Part shown: piece after piece, positions 53,645 to 63,199 of the stretch
How positions within the stretch are numbered: the stretch's first letter is position 1
How the letters are laid out: each line of letters starts with the position of its first letter
NCBI RefSeq assembly: GCF_002933465.1
Contig: NZ_PSZE01000018.1
Location: 62,001 to 126,000 of the forward strand
Source: Nocardia nova
GTDB lineage: Bacteria > Actinomycetota > Actinomycetes > Mycobacteriales > Mycobacteriaceae
Reading direction: 5' to 3'
DNA: 64,000 bases
Program-made: the position numbers and the translations under genes
The notes under the pieces: generated by a model
Told to the model about the DNA's origin: nothing
The model's database searches: none
The model's input: the letters and a program-made list of their open reading frames with translations, nothing else

Positions 53645-54682
53645 CTAAGCACCCGTACGCCTTCTCCGGAACCATGCAGAGGCACCCACTGCTACGATCA
53701 AAGCAGCACCGTAACAAACAGAATTGACCCACGACGCCGCACCAGACAGAGTGAAGCCGCTGACCGTGATCGCGACCAACAGCAACCCAAGGATCGTTCC
53801 CATAACCTTGAATTGCCCTGGACGCCACGTCGATGCACCCAGAAATACAGCCGCTAGGGCCGGCAACAGGAACGATATCCCGTTCGCGCCCGGGGAAGCG
53901 CTACCTTGCTGCGCCAATAGCAGTATTCCAGCACCGGCGCCCAGTATCCCTGATATGACATACGATCCCAAAACGATGGCATCTACCCGGATTCCGACGA
54001 GTCGCGCAGCCGGACTGGAGGAACCGATCGCAACCAGTTTACGTCCGACGGGAGTCTGAGTTACAACATACGCAACGAGTGCCGCAATGATCACAGCCAC
54101 CGCCGCCAGCCATGGCAGTCCGGCGATTGTTTTCGTTCCGAATTCTACTAACCCGTCGGAAATTCCGTATGAGATACTAAGATTCTTACTATACCAGCTG
54201 AGGGCACCGTCGAGAATCGTCGAAGTGCCGAGCGTAGCGATCAGGCCGTTGAGACCGAGTTTGGTGACCAATAGGCCGTTGAATAGCCCAATTGTCATTC
54301 CTAGCACTAAGACGACGAAGCAGGCGACCAACAACGACCAGTGGTTGCGTGCCATAACACCCGCTGCGAGCATCGCAGACATACCTGCAACTGAGCCGAC
54401 CGACAGGTCAAAATTGTTGGACAGCAACGGGATCATCAAGGCTAGCGCTACCACCAGGGTCACTGCTTGCGAACTGACGATAACACGCCAGTTGGCCTCA
54501 GTGGCAAAGGTATCGGGATGCATAATGGAAAATAGCGCGATCACCGAAAGGAGAAACAGTACGAGGCCGAAACGTTCTCCAAGTTGAAGCAGGTCGCCTC
54601 TCGAAACACTTCTTACAGATCTGCGATTCGGTATCGGCTGTCGATCCTGACCCACCGCGTCCGATGCTCTGGAAATAGTCAT
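53645..54682 (-). CDS. ribose-type ABC transporter permease
   Basis: A 345-residue permease of the RbsC/XylH family with about eight to ten membrane segments. It has the family segment NNFDLSVGSVAGMSAML (about 92-108) and GLFNGLLVTKLGLNGLIATL (about 131). It moves a sugar or related small molecule inward with the ATPase and binding protein encoded upstream. ATG 54682 with AGAAGG eight nucleotides before is preferred over a TTG at 54688. The ATPase stop is 12 nt upstream. Codon use is less GC-rich than in the flanking genes. Confidence 0.88.
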   Translation of the reverse strand: MTISRASDAVGQDRQPIPNRRSVRSVSRGDLLQLGERFGLVLFLLSVIALFSIMHPDTFATEANWRVIVSSQAVTLVVALALMIPLLSNNFDLSVGSVAGMSAMLAAGVMARNHWSLLVACFVVLVLGMTIGLFNGLLVTKLGLNGLIATLGTSTILDGALSWYSKNLSISYGISDGLVEFGTKTIAGLPWLAAVAVIIAALVAYVVTQTPVGRKLVAIGSSSPAARLVGIRVDAIVLGSYVISGILGAGAGILLLAQQGSASPGANGISFLLPALAAVFLGASTWRPGQFKVMGTILGLLLVAITVSGFTLSGAASWVNSVCYGAALIVAVGASAWFRRRRTGA

Positions 54683-54694
54683 TTTCAATACCTT

Positions 54695-56239
54695 CTATGT
54701 GAAGCTGGGGCTATGCACTTGCGATCCGACGATGCCGTGCGCAAGTTCAGCGCATCGTGCTGGTGTCAGGTTCACACCCGATACCTCGCCGACGACCTGA
54801 CCGTTATGCAATCCGACCACGCGGTCACACAATTCAGCCAATTCTTGCGGGTCAGAACTCACCACCAGGACGGACACCCCTTCCCGGGCTGCGGCCATGA
54901 TGCGCTCGTGAATCGACCGACGTGCACCGACGTCGACACCTTGGCTCGGCTCATCCAGCAGCATGAGCTGAGGACCGAGTTCCATCCAGCGGGCGAGGAC
55001 GACCTTCTGCTGATTTCCACCAGACAAATTGGAGAATGCGGTTTCGGTCGATGAGGTAACCACGCCATACATGTCGAGAGCAGCTGCGACGGCGCGTCGC
55101 TCACGACCGCGTTTCATACAAATACCTGACCAGTACCGTGCCAGGTTCGAACAAGAAAGGTTCTCGCGCACGGTGAGTTCCGGGAAGCTCGCCATTCCCG
55201 GACGGTCTTCAGGGATGTACACGACACCGCGCCTGATCGCCTCCAGAGGGCTACGTGGCGCCAGCGGCTTCCCCCCGAACTCTGCAACGCCCGATGTGAT
55301 CGAGACCATACCGAACAGAGAGCGAAGAAGCATGGATCTGCCAGATCCCAAAAGGCCTGAGATGCCGACAATTTCCCCCTTTCCGACCTTAATATTTGCT
55401 CTCTTCACAGGCCCGACCGAATAGTTTCTCAGGCTCAAGCCGACTTCGGTGGCCCTGACCGCTTCCTTGACAGAACGGCCGCAATAGGATTCGCCGGTGA
55501 TGCGTTCGATAAGATATTGTTCAGTGAGATTTCTTGCACGAACGGTCTCTTGATGAATACCATCACGCAAGAAAGTCACACCGTCGGCAACCTCCAATAT
55601 TTCGCCGAGGCGATGGGTGACGAATATTACGGTGTGGCCGCGGATTCTGTATCCGCGGATGGCATCGAGAACCTCATCAACTTCACGCGTTGTAAGCGAT
55701 GCCGTAGGCTCATCGAGAATCAGCGCGCCTCGTCCGGACGATTCCTCATCTTGTAGTGCGCGAGCTACTGCCACCATCGTTTGGGCCGCCGGGGAGAGTT
55801 CTCCAATCCTAGCTCCCGGAGACACGTCGATCTCAAAGCGGTCGAGAACGGACCGAACTTTCCGGTTCAGCGCGGTCCAGGGGATTGGCCGCAGCCCGCG
55901 AACTCCGAACGCGGATCCCATCGCGAAGTTCTCTGCAACCGTCAGATCAGGGAAGGTGCCAGTTGCTTGATGCACAAAGTGCAGCCCTGCATGCGTGGCC
56001 CATCCTGGTGACGTTTTGGAAGCATCGTGCCGGTCGCCGTCGACGGCGATCACCCCACTGTCGGCTTGGTAGACGCCGGCAAGAATCTTGATTAGGGTCG
56101 ATTTACCCGATCCGTTTCCTCCACAGAGTGCGTGAACGGTGTTGTGGGGAATTTCGAATGAGACCTGCTTCAGCGCTCGGGTAGATCCAAATGATTTCGA
56201 TATATTGCCGAAGACCAACGACGGAGGGGGTGTCGTCAT
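54695..56239 (-). CDS. sugar ABC transporter ATPase with two nucleotide-binding domains
   Basis: A 514-residue RbsA/MglA-type protein. First half: Walker A GGNGSGKST, a degenerate signature (ELSPAAQTMVAVARAL), Walker B LILDEPTASL and H-loop VTHR. Second half: GLLGSGRSMLL in place of Walker A, VYIPEDRP, signature LSGGNQQKV and LMLLDEPSQGVDVG. The unusual first signature is common in sugar-type importers. It sits between the binding protein (upstream, 82 nt) and the permease (12 nt). The ligand may be a sugar, nucleoside, autoinducer or other small molecule. Confidence 0.9.
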   Translation of the reverse strand: MTTPPPSLVFGNISKSFGSTRALKQVSFEIPHNTVHALCGGNGSGKSTLIKILAGVYQADSGVIAVDGDRHDASKTSPGWATHAGLHFVHQATGTFPDLTVAENFAMGSAFGVRGLRPIPWTALNRKVRSVLDRFEIDVSPGARIGELSPAAQTMVAVARALQDEESSGRGALILDEPTASLTTREVDEVLDAIRGYRIRGHTVIFVTHRLGEILEVADGVTFLRDGIHQETVRARNLTEQYLIERITGESYCGRSVKEAVRATEVGLSLRNYSVGPVKRANIKVGKGEIVGISGLLGSGRSMLLRSLFGMVSITSGVAEFGGKPLAPRSPLEAIRRGVVYIPEDRPGMASFPELTVRENLSCSNLARYWSGICMKRGRERRAVAAALDMYGVVTSSTETAFSNLSGGNQQKVVLARWMELGPQLMLLDEPSQGVDVGARRSIHERIMAAAREGVSVLVVSSDPQELAELCDRVVGLHNGQVVGEVSGVNLTPARCAELAHGIVGSQVHSPSFT

Positions 56240-56321
56240 GCCGAATACCTTTCGGAGATGCCGTGCGGGTGAGGCTGGATACCGCCGGCTATGCGGATGT
56301 GCCAGCCGCACGCGATCGCGA

Positions 56322-57467
56322 TCAGCCCCGCCAGGAGCGGGTGAACGCACTGATGTAGTCGAATTTCGGCGTCCACCCCTGCCCTGCTGGGGGCAGACCG
56401 TGTTCGGCGTCGATGATCTGGAAGCTGGCACCTTCATTGGGAATGTCTGCCTGCCCGGCAAAGATCCGATTCAGGGCGTCGGCGCCACTCCATCCCAACC
56501 AGTCGGCAGGAATTGCAACCGCAGCCGTAACAGTCCTCGACCTTATGAAGTCGAATGTCGAGGGATAGCCCTCTCCAGCAATCACTTTCAAATCTTTGCG
56601 ATTCGCTGCTTTGACGGACTGCACGGACAATGCCAGGGTGCTGTCATCGGGGATCTCCAGTACGTTCGCATCGGGATGCTGCTGCAAAGCCGTCGCAACC
56701 TTCTGAGCTACTATTCCTGGCTGCCCGAGCTCCCCGGCCGTTATGTCAACCTTATCAACCACCTGACAACTCGAACATTTATTTATCTCAGCGTTGTATC
56801 CATCGAACTCGTATTGTGTAACGAGGAAGTCGGGATGCGTTACCTGGACAATTTTCGCCTTACCCCCAGTGGACGCAATGGCGTAGTCGGCTTTCAGCTT
56901 CCCCCAGAGCGAACCGAACTGTCCAGGCGTGCCGTTATTATTGATCAGCGCGGTATATTCAGCGTCACCACCATTGACCTTTGGATCATTGCAGTCGTAG
57001 GCGTAGACACCGACTGTGGGAATTTTAGCCGCCTTGGCTTCACTCAAGGCTCCCTTCGCCGAGGGACAGTCCACCGCGACTCCGATGATTCCGTCGGCTT
57101 TAGCCGCGACTGCTTGACGAATAGCTGAGCTCATTCCAGCCGGCGTGCCTTTGGCATCGACGACTGTGATGTTCCAATCGAGAACTTTCGCAGCGTTCTG
57201 AATGGCGGTAGCCGGTTCCGCACAGCCTGGCAGGGCCTGGCTGCAGGAGACCACCCACACGTTCTTACCCTTCTGCGCAACAGGTCCGGGAGCGGGCGCC
57301 GTGTAGAGACCGCCGTAGGCCTGGTCGACTGCCGTCTTGGCGGCAGTAACATCCGAGGATGTCGCCGACGAGTTCGCCGTGGGCTCGTTCGAAGAATTGC
57401 ACGCTGCGGCAGAGAAGGCCGTCAGCACCGCGGCTGCGACAACGACCGCACTTTTTGTCTTTCGCAT
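56322..57467 (-). CDS. sugar-type ABC substrate-binding lipoprotein
   Basis: A 381-residue periplasmic-binding-protein-like lipoprotein. Its signal ends in the lipobox FSAAAC with Cys near residue 23; a Ser/Thr/Ala linker follows. The two-lobed type I fold has VVSCSQALPGC, GIIGVAVDCPSA, IPTVGVYAYDCND and a CSSC pair (about 235). Six or more Cys in the mature part are unusual for the family and suggest two or three disulphides. AGAGGGG upstream supports ATG 57467. It begins the importer operon; the substrate is not determined. Confidence 0.88.
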   Translation of the reverse strand: MRKTKSAVVVAAAVLTAFSAAACNSSNEPTANSSATSSDVTAAKTAVDQAYGGLYTAPAPGPVAQKGKNVWVVSCSQALPGCAEPATAIQNAAKVLDWNITVVDAKGTPAGMSSAIRQAVAAKADGIIGVAVDCPSAKGALSEAKAAKIPTVGVYAYDCNDPKVNGGDAEYTALINNNGTPGQFGSLWGKLKADYAIASTGGKAKIVQVTHPDFLVTQYEFDGYNAEINKCSSCQVVDKVDITAGELGQPGIVAQKVATALQQHPDANVLEIPDDSTLALSVQSVKAANRKDLKVIAGEGYPSTFDFIRSRTVTAAVAIPADWLGWSGADALNRIFAGQADIPNEGASFQIIDAEHGLPPAGQGWTPKFDYISAFTRSWRG

Positions 57468-57699
57468 AACCCCTCTTTGGAATCGTGAGTGCCGACTGTT
57501 GGGAGGCGTCCACACTCGCGGTTGTGATATTTAACTCGGAAGCCCACTAATGTGACCACAGGCACATATGTCACACAGGAGTAATGAATACCCCTTTCCG
57601 CACATGATGACCACCATGCGAGCAACCCCGGCGGGTGTAGTCAGGCGCAAACGCTATCGGTACGGCCGCATGGGCACAGAGCGATGTCGACGAAATTCT

Positions 57700-58060
57700 G
57701 GTCGCGCTGCCCGCGCAAACGTCACCGTTCTCGGCACGAAAGCCGCGGAAACTGTGCTTCCGAAGCTGGCCGATTAGTTGAAGCGGTTCTACCGCAGCGC
57801 AAGCAGATTGCCGAAGAATGTCGAGGAGGCGTTCGCGATTCCCGTCGTTGCCGAGGTCCTGACGCGATGCCCGGCACGGAGTCAGGACCAGCACCGCATC
57901 CTGGTCGAAGTTGGGACAGTGCCGCAAGAATGCCGATCCGCCGGGGTTGTCGGCCACTGGCCGGCCGATGGGGCCACGACGGGGGCCTTGGACACGCCCC
58001 GAGCGAGGGGGTACCCCGGCGCGCAACTGTCTTCAGAGATTGTGGCAGGCAAGGGATTAC
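57700..58060 (+). pseudogene. IS110-family transposase remnant
   Basis: Pieces of the C-terminal transposase_20 half are readable in different frames: ANVTVLGTKAAETVLPKLAD then TAG, LVEAVLPQRKQIAEE, VAEVLTRCPA and ILVEVGT. The order matches IS110 enzymes, but the helix-hairpin-helix motif PGxGxxTA is destroyed. The flanks 57468-57699 and 58061-58336 show no gene. Confidence 0.65.
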
Positions 58061-58336
58061 AGTACATCCTCACCGCGGTCAGGTAGACCGAAGACGAATT
58101 GCGGGCCGCATCGATGGCCGAGAATCGGCGCCGCGATCATCAAGTCCGTCGACCAGACTCTGCGGTAAGCTCACCTGAGCCTATTGCGCTTCAAAATCCG
58201 ATCGCCGTTCATGCGTCTGCGAGGCCTCAGGCCAATTTGACGTGCCGACCGCCCCTGCTGACTCCACCAACTTGGATCTGCGGGCCGCGAACATGCCATA
58301 TCCCTCTCCGCACCGCTATACGAGGAGGGTGCCCCG

Positions 58337-58492
58337 TCACGCAGAACGTTCGAAGACGGCAGCCAGGCCCTGCCCGCCACCGATGCACATCGTTTCCAGG
58401 CCGTACCGGCCCTCACGCCGGTCGAGCTCGCGTAGCAGGGTTGCGAGGATTCGGCCACCGGTCGCGCCGACCGGATGTCCCCCATTCAGCTT
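58337..58492 (-). pseudogene. thiolase C-terminal fragment
   Basis: The minus strand reads KLNGGHPVGATGGRILATLL, RELDRREGRYGLETMCIGGG and QGLAAVFER, the end of an acetyl-CoA acyltransferase with the GHP active-site His and the catalytic Cys in MCIGGGQG. The usual NGGAIALGHP has lost about five residues and the front of the gene is gone. Confidence 0.85.
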
Positions 58493-58758
58493 CAGCAACG
58501 CACCTCGCCCGAGGAAGCCGGGTTGTCGACATCCCATGCCGCCGCTAGGGCATCCAGCAGCCTACGTTTGAGCCATCGCCTTTCCTGGTTGTCGATGGGG
58601 CGAGGTTGCAGACTGGCGCGCATCATCTCCACGAAACGTCGGCGGCTGACACCGAACGAGATCAGCAGATCACCGGAGTCGGCACCGCCGAACGGCGCCC
58701 AGCGGATGGAGAACTCGATCAATGGCACTAGTTTCATATCGACCGATCGTGCCGACAT
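58492..58758 (-). CDS. small DUF3263-like protein
   Basis: An 88-residue frame with IEFSIRWAPFGGADSGDLLI then SFGVSRRRFVEMM and RRLLDALAAAW, a helical pattern seen in short actinobacterial DUF3263-type proteins. The ATG at 58758 is chosen because the pattern begins shortly after it; the frame is open upstream to 58950. Its end meets the thiolase fragment. It may be real or a fragment caught in the same decay. Confidence 0.5.
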   Translation of the reverse strand: MSARSVDMKLVPLIEFSIRWAPFGGADSGDLLISFGVSRRRFVEMMRASLQPRPIDNQERRWLKRRLLDALAAAWDVDNPASSGEVRC

Positions 58759-59268
58759 GAGAAAGTCCAGCTGGCTCAGCGAGGAGCGCACCCAGCCGGA
58801 GTCATAGCTCACCCTCGGCGACGGACTCTTGTCTTCGATGCGGGACCCTCGCAACCGCTGCTGCGGCCGCGCGTCACGCACCGTGCTGGAGCGACTTCTC
58901 TGCCGATTCTGTGAATGGTCCATCAGTGCCCTCGAGCAGTAGCGCCTCATTTGTCTCAGCCAGCATTCGTCGTGCCCGCACGGTGAACGACGGGAGAACT
59001 ACCTACTCGCGTACCTGTTTCGCTTCCATCTGGAACGGCGATACCACGTACCACAGGCCACGCCCGAGCGGCCAGGCGCCTTGTTGCGACACGCGGAAAC
59101 CTAGCCAGACTCGCGTGGGGGCATCTGTGCTTCATCACGTCCGAACCAAGCAGCCGCCCGCTCCGGGCTACATTGTTTACAGTACAGAGCAATCTGCATC
59201 AATTGAATACAATAGTGAGCTAACTGTCAACAACTGAGCAGCCTCGAGTCTGATATAGGATTGACAAC
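58759..59268. other. promoter region of the mce-linked TetR gene
   Basis: No gene is supported. The part from 59170 to 59260 is clearly A/T-richer (ACATTGTTTACAGTACAG, AATACAATAGTGAGC) and probably holds the promoter and operator for the TetR gene. Confidence 0.4.
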
Positions 59269-59919
59269 GTGGCTGAAGCGTCGAGTTTTCACTCCGAGAC
59301 GCGTCGACTCTTGCGTGACCGCGCGCTCGAGACCGCGCGCGACATCGTATGCACCGAGGGTTGGGGCGCGGTGAGCATGTCACGCGTGGCCAGGGAGGTC
59401 GGCATCAGCCGCCCGGTGCTGTACAAGGAACTCGGCTCGCGGGAGTCCCTCGCGGAGGCGCTGATCGAGCGGGAAGTCGACCAGTTCATGGCCGGGATCA
59501 TCGACGGCCTCGCCCCGCATACGGCCGACCCGGTCGCCGGCCTGACTGCCGCCACCGAATTCGCGCTCCACACCGCAGCAGAGAACAGCCTGATCAAGGC
59601 CATTTTGACCGGTCGCCAAGCAGGAGATACCGCTCTGCTACCGGCAGTGATGACCGAGCCCGAACCCGTACTCGTCCGGGTGCTCGACACCCTTACCGAC
59701 GCGGTCCGCGCGCAGTACGGACTACCGGCAGTAGAGGACGCCACCTTGAAATCGATGGTCGAGGTCGTCATCCGCATGAATCTCAGCCACATTTTTCAAC
59801 CACTCGGGACCGTGGAGCGCGCGATCGAACAGGTCGCCGCGGTGATAGCCGGCATCTTCGCTCGTCCACCCGTATCCGCCATCCCCGTTGACCTGCACCG
59901 GAGCGTTCAGACCGCGTAG
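59269..59919 (+). CDS. TetR-family regulator beside the mce operon
   Basis: A 216-residue TetR protein with helix-turn-helix at about 38-60 (MSRVAREVGISRPVLYKELG) and a helical ligand domain. The GTG start at 59269 follows an A/T-rich promoter region. It lies 425 nt before the yrbE/mce operon in the same direction, so it may control it, as Mce3R does for mce3 in mycobacteria. The ligand is unknown. Confidence 0.85.
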   Translation: MAEASSFHSETRRLLRDRALETARDIVCTEGWGAVSMSRVAREVGISRPVLYKELGSRESLAEALIEREVDQFMAGIIDGLAPHTADPVAGLTAATEFALHTAAENSLIKAILTGRQAGDTALLPAVMTEPEPVLVRVLDTLTDAVRAQYGLPAVEDATLKSMVEVVIRMNLSHIFQPLGTVERAIEQVAAVIAGIFARPPVSAIPVDLHRSVQTA

Positions 59920-60347
59920 TTCGCACGTCGCCGCACCCCTCGCTTTTCGCGACCGAGACATCCTCGAGTCGTACCATTTCCGCATGTCGACGCGCTAACG
60001 AGGCTCCCTCGCGCGCCCGAATACAGCAGCCGCAGATCCACGGCTTGCCCCGCTGCGCGGGCTACAGGCAGCGCACTTGCGGCGGCGCGGTTTACATTTT
60101 CCTCAGCACTGTATTGAAAAGTTCCGCCTTGCTCGTTATCGTTCGCTACGCTCTGGATCACAGCCGCTCGTCGACGTGTTCTAGGTCACTACTCGGTCGG
60201 CACTCTCCTGGCACCTCGCCGCGGCGCTGCTGGGCTCACGTCGCCGAGGCAGTAATTCGGATACGGCCGGTGCGTTCCCCGATGCGACGGCACTGACCCA
60301 GCGCGCGCGTAAATACCGGTACGAGCCGAGCTCAGGAATGGAGTGTG
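59920..60347. other. region upstream of the yrbE/mce operon
   Basis: About 430 nt without a supported gene. It should hold the promoter of the mce operon. A short A/T-rich stretch (TTTACATTTTCCTCAGC) lies near 60089-60105. No clear dyad was recognised. Confidence 0.4.
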
Positions 60348-61142
60348 ATGACAGCAACCGAAGTCCAGTTGTCCCGCCTGGTCACGGCGGTCGCAACCGG
60401 CGCTCGAGGAACTCCCAAGGTACTGGGCGACTTCTATGCGACTACCCTCGAAACGTTCCGTTACCTGCCACGACGGCCGTTCCAGCTTCGGGAATTCGTA
60501 TCCCAGGCATGGTTCATCGCGAGCGTTTCGATCGTTCCCACGCTGCTGATGTCGATCCCGTTCTGCGTCATGGTGGTCTTCCAGATCAATGTGCTGCTGA
60601 GCGAAGTCGGCGCCATCGACCTGTCCGGCGCGGGAGCGGGCGTCGCGGTGGTGCGGGAGATCGGCCCAATCGTCACAGTTCTCGCGGTCGCCGGCACCGG
60701 CGCCACCGCAATCTGCGCCGATCTGGGCTCGCGGACCATCCGCGAGGAGATCGACGCCATGCGGGTGCTCGGAATCAACCCCATTCAGCGACTGGTGGTC
60801 CCCCGCGTATTGGCCTCCACGGTGGTCGCCCTGTTCCTCAACGGACTGGTCACCGCCGTCGGCCTCATCGGCGGCTACCTGTACGGGGTGTACCTGCAGG
60901 GAGCGACTCCGGGCCAATTCATCACCGCGATCCCGATCCTCACCGGAATTCCGGACCTGCTGCTCAGCGAGCTCAAGGCCACGCTATTCGGGCTGCTCGC
61001 CGGACTCGTGGCCTGTCATCTGGGCCTCAATGTCAAGGGTGGGCCGAAAGGCGTCGGGGATTCCGTCAATCAGACGGTCGTCTTCAGCTTCGTCCTGCTG
61101 TTCTTCGCCAATGCCATCATCACCACCCTTTCCTTGCACTGA
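60348..61142 (+). CDS. yrbEA: YrbE (MlaE-type) permease, first subunit of the Mce system
   Basis: A 264-residue permease of the MlaE family with about five to six membrane segments. REIGPIVTVLAVAGTGATAI (about 105) and the EEIDAMRVLGINPIQRLVVP loop (about 130-150), which contacts the ATPase Mkl/MceG, are clear. With YrbEB it makes the inner-membrane channel of the Mce lipid importer. GTG 60345 and ATG 60348 are both possible starts. YrbEB follows 12 nt downstream. Confidence 0.9.
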   Translation: MTATEVQLSRLVTAVATGARGTPKVLGDFYATTLETFRYLPRRPFQLREFVSQAWFIASVSIVPTLLMSIPFCVMVVFQINVLLSEVGAIDLSGAGAGVAVVREIGPIVTVLAVAGTGATAICADLGSRTIREEIDAMRVLGINPIQRLVVPRVLASTVVALFLNGLVTAVGLIGGYLYGVYLQGATPGQFITAIPILTGIPDLLLSELKATLFGLLAGLVACHLGLNVKGGPKGVGDSVNQTVVFSFVLLFFANAIITTLSLH

Positions 61143-61154
61143 CCGGAGCGTTCG

Positions 61155-62039
61155 ATGACATCCTCGACGACCTACGGCATCTCCGATGCCCTGCGCCGCA
61201 AGCGTTGGGCGCGTACCGCGGCCAAGTCCGCCGGCGCGCCTGTCAACGGCGTTGCCGATATCGGCAACCAGATCGCATTCCATCTTTCCAGCTTGGCCGC
61301 GGCGCCTCGCGTGCTCCGGCGATATCGCTCCGAAGTACTGCGGCTGATCGCGGAGGTCAGCCTCGGCACGGGCGCATTGGCGGTCATCGGCGGAACCGTC
61401 GTGATCGTCGGATTCCTCACTGCTGCAGCGGGTTACGAGGTCGGCCAGCAGGGAACGAGCTCGCTGGGCCGGGTCGGTATCGAAGCGATGTCCGGATTCA
61501 TCTCGGCGTTCTTCAACACCCGCGAGGCCATCCCGGTCATCGCCGGCGTCGCGCTCACCGCCACGGTCGGCGCGGGATTCACCGCGCAGCTCGGCGCGAT
61601 GCGGGTCAGCGAGGAGATCGACGCGCTGGAGGTGATGTCGGTGCCGTCCATGCCCTATCTGGTGACCACCCGGATCCTCGCCGGGCTCATCGCGGTGGGC
61701 CCGTTGTATGCGATCGCGCTGTTCATGGGCTATGCCTCCACCGAGTTCGTCAGCGTATTCATGTCCAATCAGTCCTCGGGCACCTATCACCACTACTTCA
61801 ATCTGTTCCTCGTTCCCAGCGACGTGCTGTGGTCTTTCGCGAAGGTCGTGGTCATGGCAGTGGTGGTGATGTGCGTGCACTGCTATCACGGATACAACGC
61901 CACCGGCGGCCCGGCCGGAGTCGGCACGGCCGTAGGACGGGCGGTACGCACCTCGCTGATCGCCATCATGCTGATCGACCTGCTCGTCGGCATCACCATC
62001 TACGGTGGCGTGCACTCGACCGTGCGGGTGTCGGGATGA
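61155..62039 (+). CDS. yrbEB: YrbE (MlaE-type) permease, second subunit of the Mce system
   Basis: A 294-residue MlaE-family permease. After about 60 polar residues come membrane segments and the coupling-loop motif EEIDALEVMSVPSMPYLV (about 155-172). The C-terminal segment LIAIMLIDLLVGITIYGG follows. It pairs with YrbEA. Its TGA overlaps the mceA ATG by 4 nt, so the operon is translationally coupled. Confidence 0.9.
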   Translation: MTSSTTYGISDALRRKRWARTAAKSAGAPVNGVADIGNQIAFHLSSLAAAPRVLRRYRSEVLRLIAEVSLGTGALAVIGGTVVIVGFLTAAAGYEVGQQGTSSLGRVGIEAMSGFISAFFNTREAIPVIAGVALTATVGAGFTAQLGAMRVSEEIDALEVMSVPSMPYLVTTRILAGLIAVGPLYAIALFMGYASTEFVSVFMSNQSSGTYHHYFNLFLVPSDVLWSFAKVVVMAVVVMCVHCYHGYNATGGPAGVGTAVGRAVRTSLIAIMLIDLLVGITIYGGVHSTVRVSG

Positions 62040-63199
62040 CCGGCACTATCTCGCGCGGAAAGGCGCTGATACTCGGCTTCACCGCGATCGCCGGGGTGAT
62101 CCTGGCCGCCATGGGGGCCGTCGCCTCCTACAACGGCAGCTTCACCAGTTCGGTGCGCGTCTACGTGCATGCCGAGCGTGCCGGACTACTCATGGCCGCC
62201 GGGTCCGATGTCAAAGTCGACGGCGTCGTCGTCGGACGCGTCGCGGCAGTTCAGCTGGCCGACAACCACGCGGTCCTCGCGCTGGACCTGGCCCCCGGAC
62301 AGGCCCGCAAGATCCCCAGCAATGTCGGCGCCCACATCGAGCCGACCACCCTGTTCGGCCGCAAGTTCGTGTCGCTGCTCTGGCCACAACAGCCCGCGTC
62401 GACGCGCTTGCACGACGGGTCGGTCATCGACTCGGCCACGGGCACCGTCGAAATCAACGACACGCTCGACACCTTGCTGGGAATTCTGAAGGTCGTCGAC
62501 CCGCAGAAGATCAACTCCACCCTGACCGCCGCCTCGACGGCGTTGGACGGGCGCGGCAAACAGGTCGGCGACCTACTGACCGATCTCGATCACTACCTCG
62601 GTCAGTTCAACAACGACATCCCGACTCTGCAACGCGACATCCCGCTGCTGGCCGACAACCTCGACACCCTCGCCGCCGCAACTCCGGACCTGATGACGAC
62701 CGTGACGAATCTATCCGCGACCAGCCGGACCATCGTTGACAAACAAACGAGCCTGAGTGCTTTCCTACTCAGCTTCACCGGTTTCGGCAACGCCGGATCC
62801 GGCCTGATGGACAAGGCGGGTACCCCCTTGATCAGCGCACTCGACGCCCTCGAACCGACGACACGGATGCTCGCAGAACGCGCACCGAGCTTCCCGTGCT
62901 TCTTCGCCAGCCTCAACCAGTCCCGAAAGGTTCTGGAACGGGCGCTCGGTGGCCGCCCGGGTCTGAATATCGTGGGTACTCTGCTGCTCGGCAACCCGCC
63001 CTACGCCTATCCCGACGACCTGCCGGTCAACGGCGCCGACGGCGCGCCGACCTGCTATCCGTATGCGGCCGGCTCCGGCGGTCCCGCACCGGGTCACATC
63101 GATTTCGGCGACGGATCGCACGCCTACCGGCCCGTCCGCCAGCCGCTCGACGTGCTCGGCAACCCGTTCGCCGCACTGATCTACGAACTCACCCGATGA
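62036..63199 (+). CDS. Mce family protein, first (MceA) position
   Basis: A 387-residue MCE protein. One N-terminal membrane segment (ALILGFTAIAGVILAA) is followed by the MCE domain (VRVYVHAERAGLLMAAGSDV ... VDGVVVGRVAAV, about 40-120) and a long helical tail (about 130-300). Near the C-terminus are CFFASLNQSRKVL and a Cys/Pro-rich end. Six such proteins form the periplasmic lipid tunnel of Mce importers. The overlap with yrbEB and with the next gene (both 4 nt) shows the standard operon order. Confidence 0.9.
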   Translation: MTGTISRGKALILGFTAIAGVILAAMGAVASYNGSFTSSVRVYVHAERAGLLMAAGSDVKVDGVVVGRVAAVQLADNHAVLALDLAPGQARKIPSNVGAHIEPTTLFGRKFVSLLWPQQPASTRLHDGSVIDSATGTVEINDTLDTLLGILKVVDPQKINSTLTAASTALDGRGKQVGDLLTDLDHYLGQFNNDIPTLQRDIPLLADNLDTLAAATPDLMTTVTNLSATSRTIVDKQTSLSAFLLSFTGFGNAGSGLMDKAGTPLISALDALEPTTRMLAERAPSFPCFFASLNQSRKVLERALGGRPGLNIVGTLLLGNPPYAYPDDLPVNGADGAPTCYPYAAGSGGPAPGHIDFGDGSHAYRPVRQPLDVLGNPFAALIYELTR

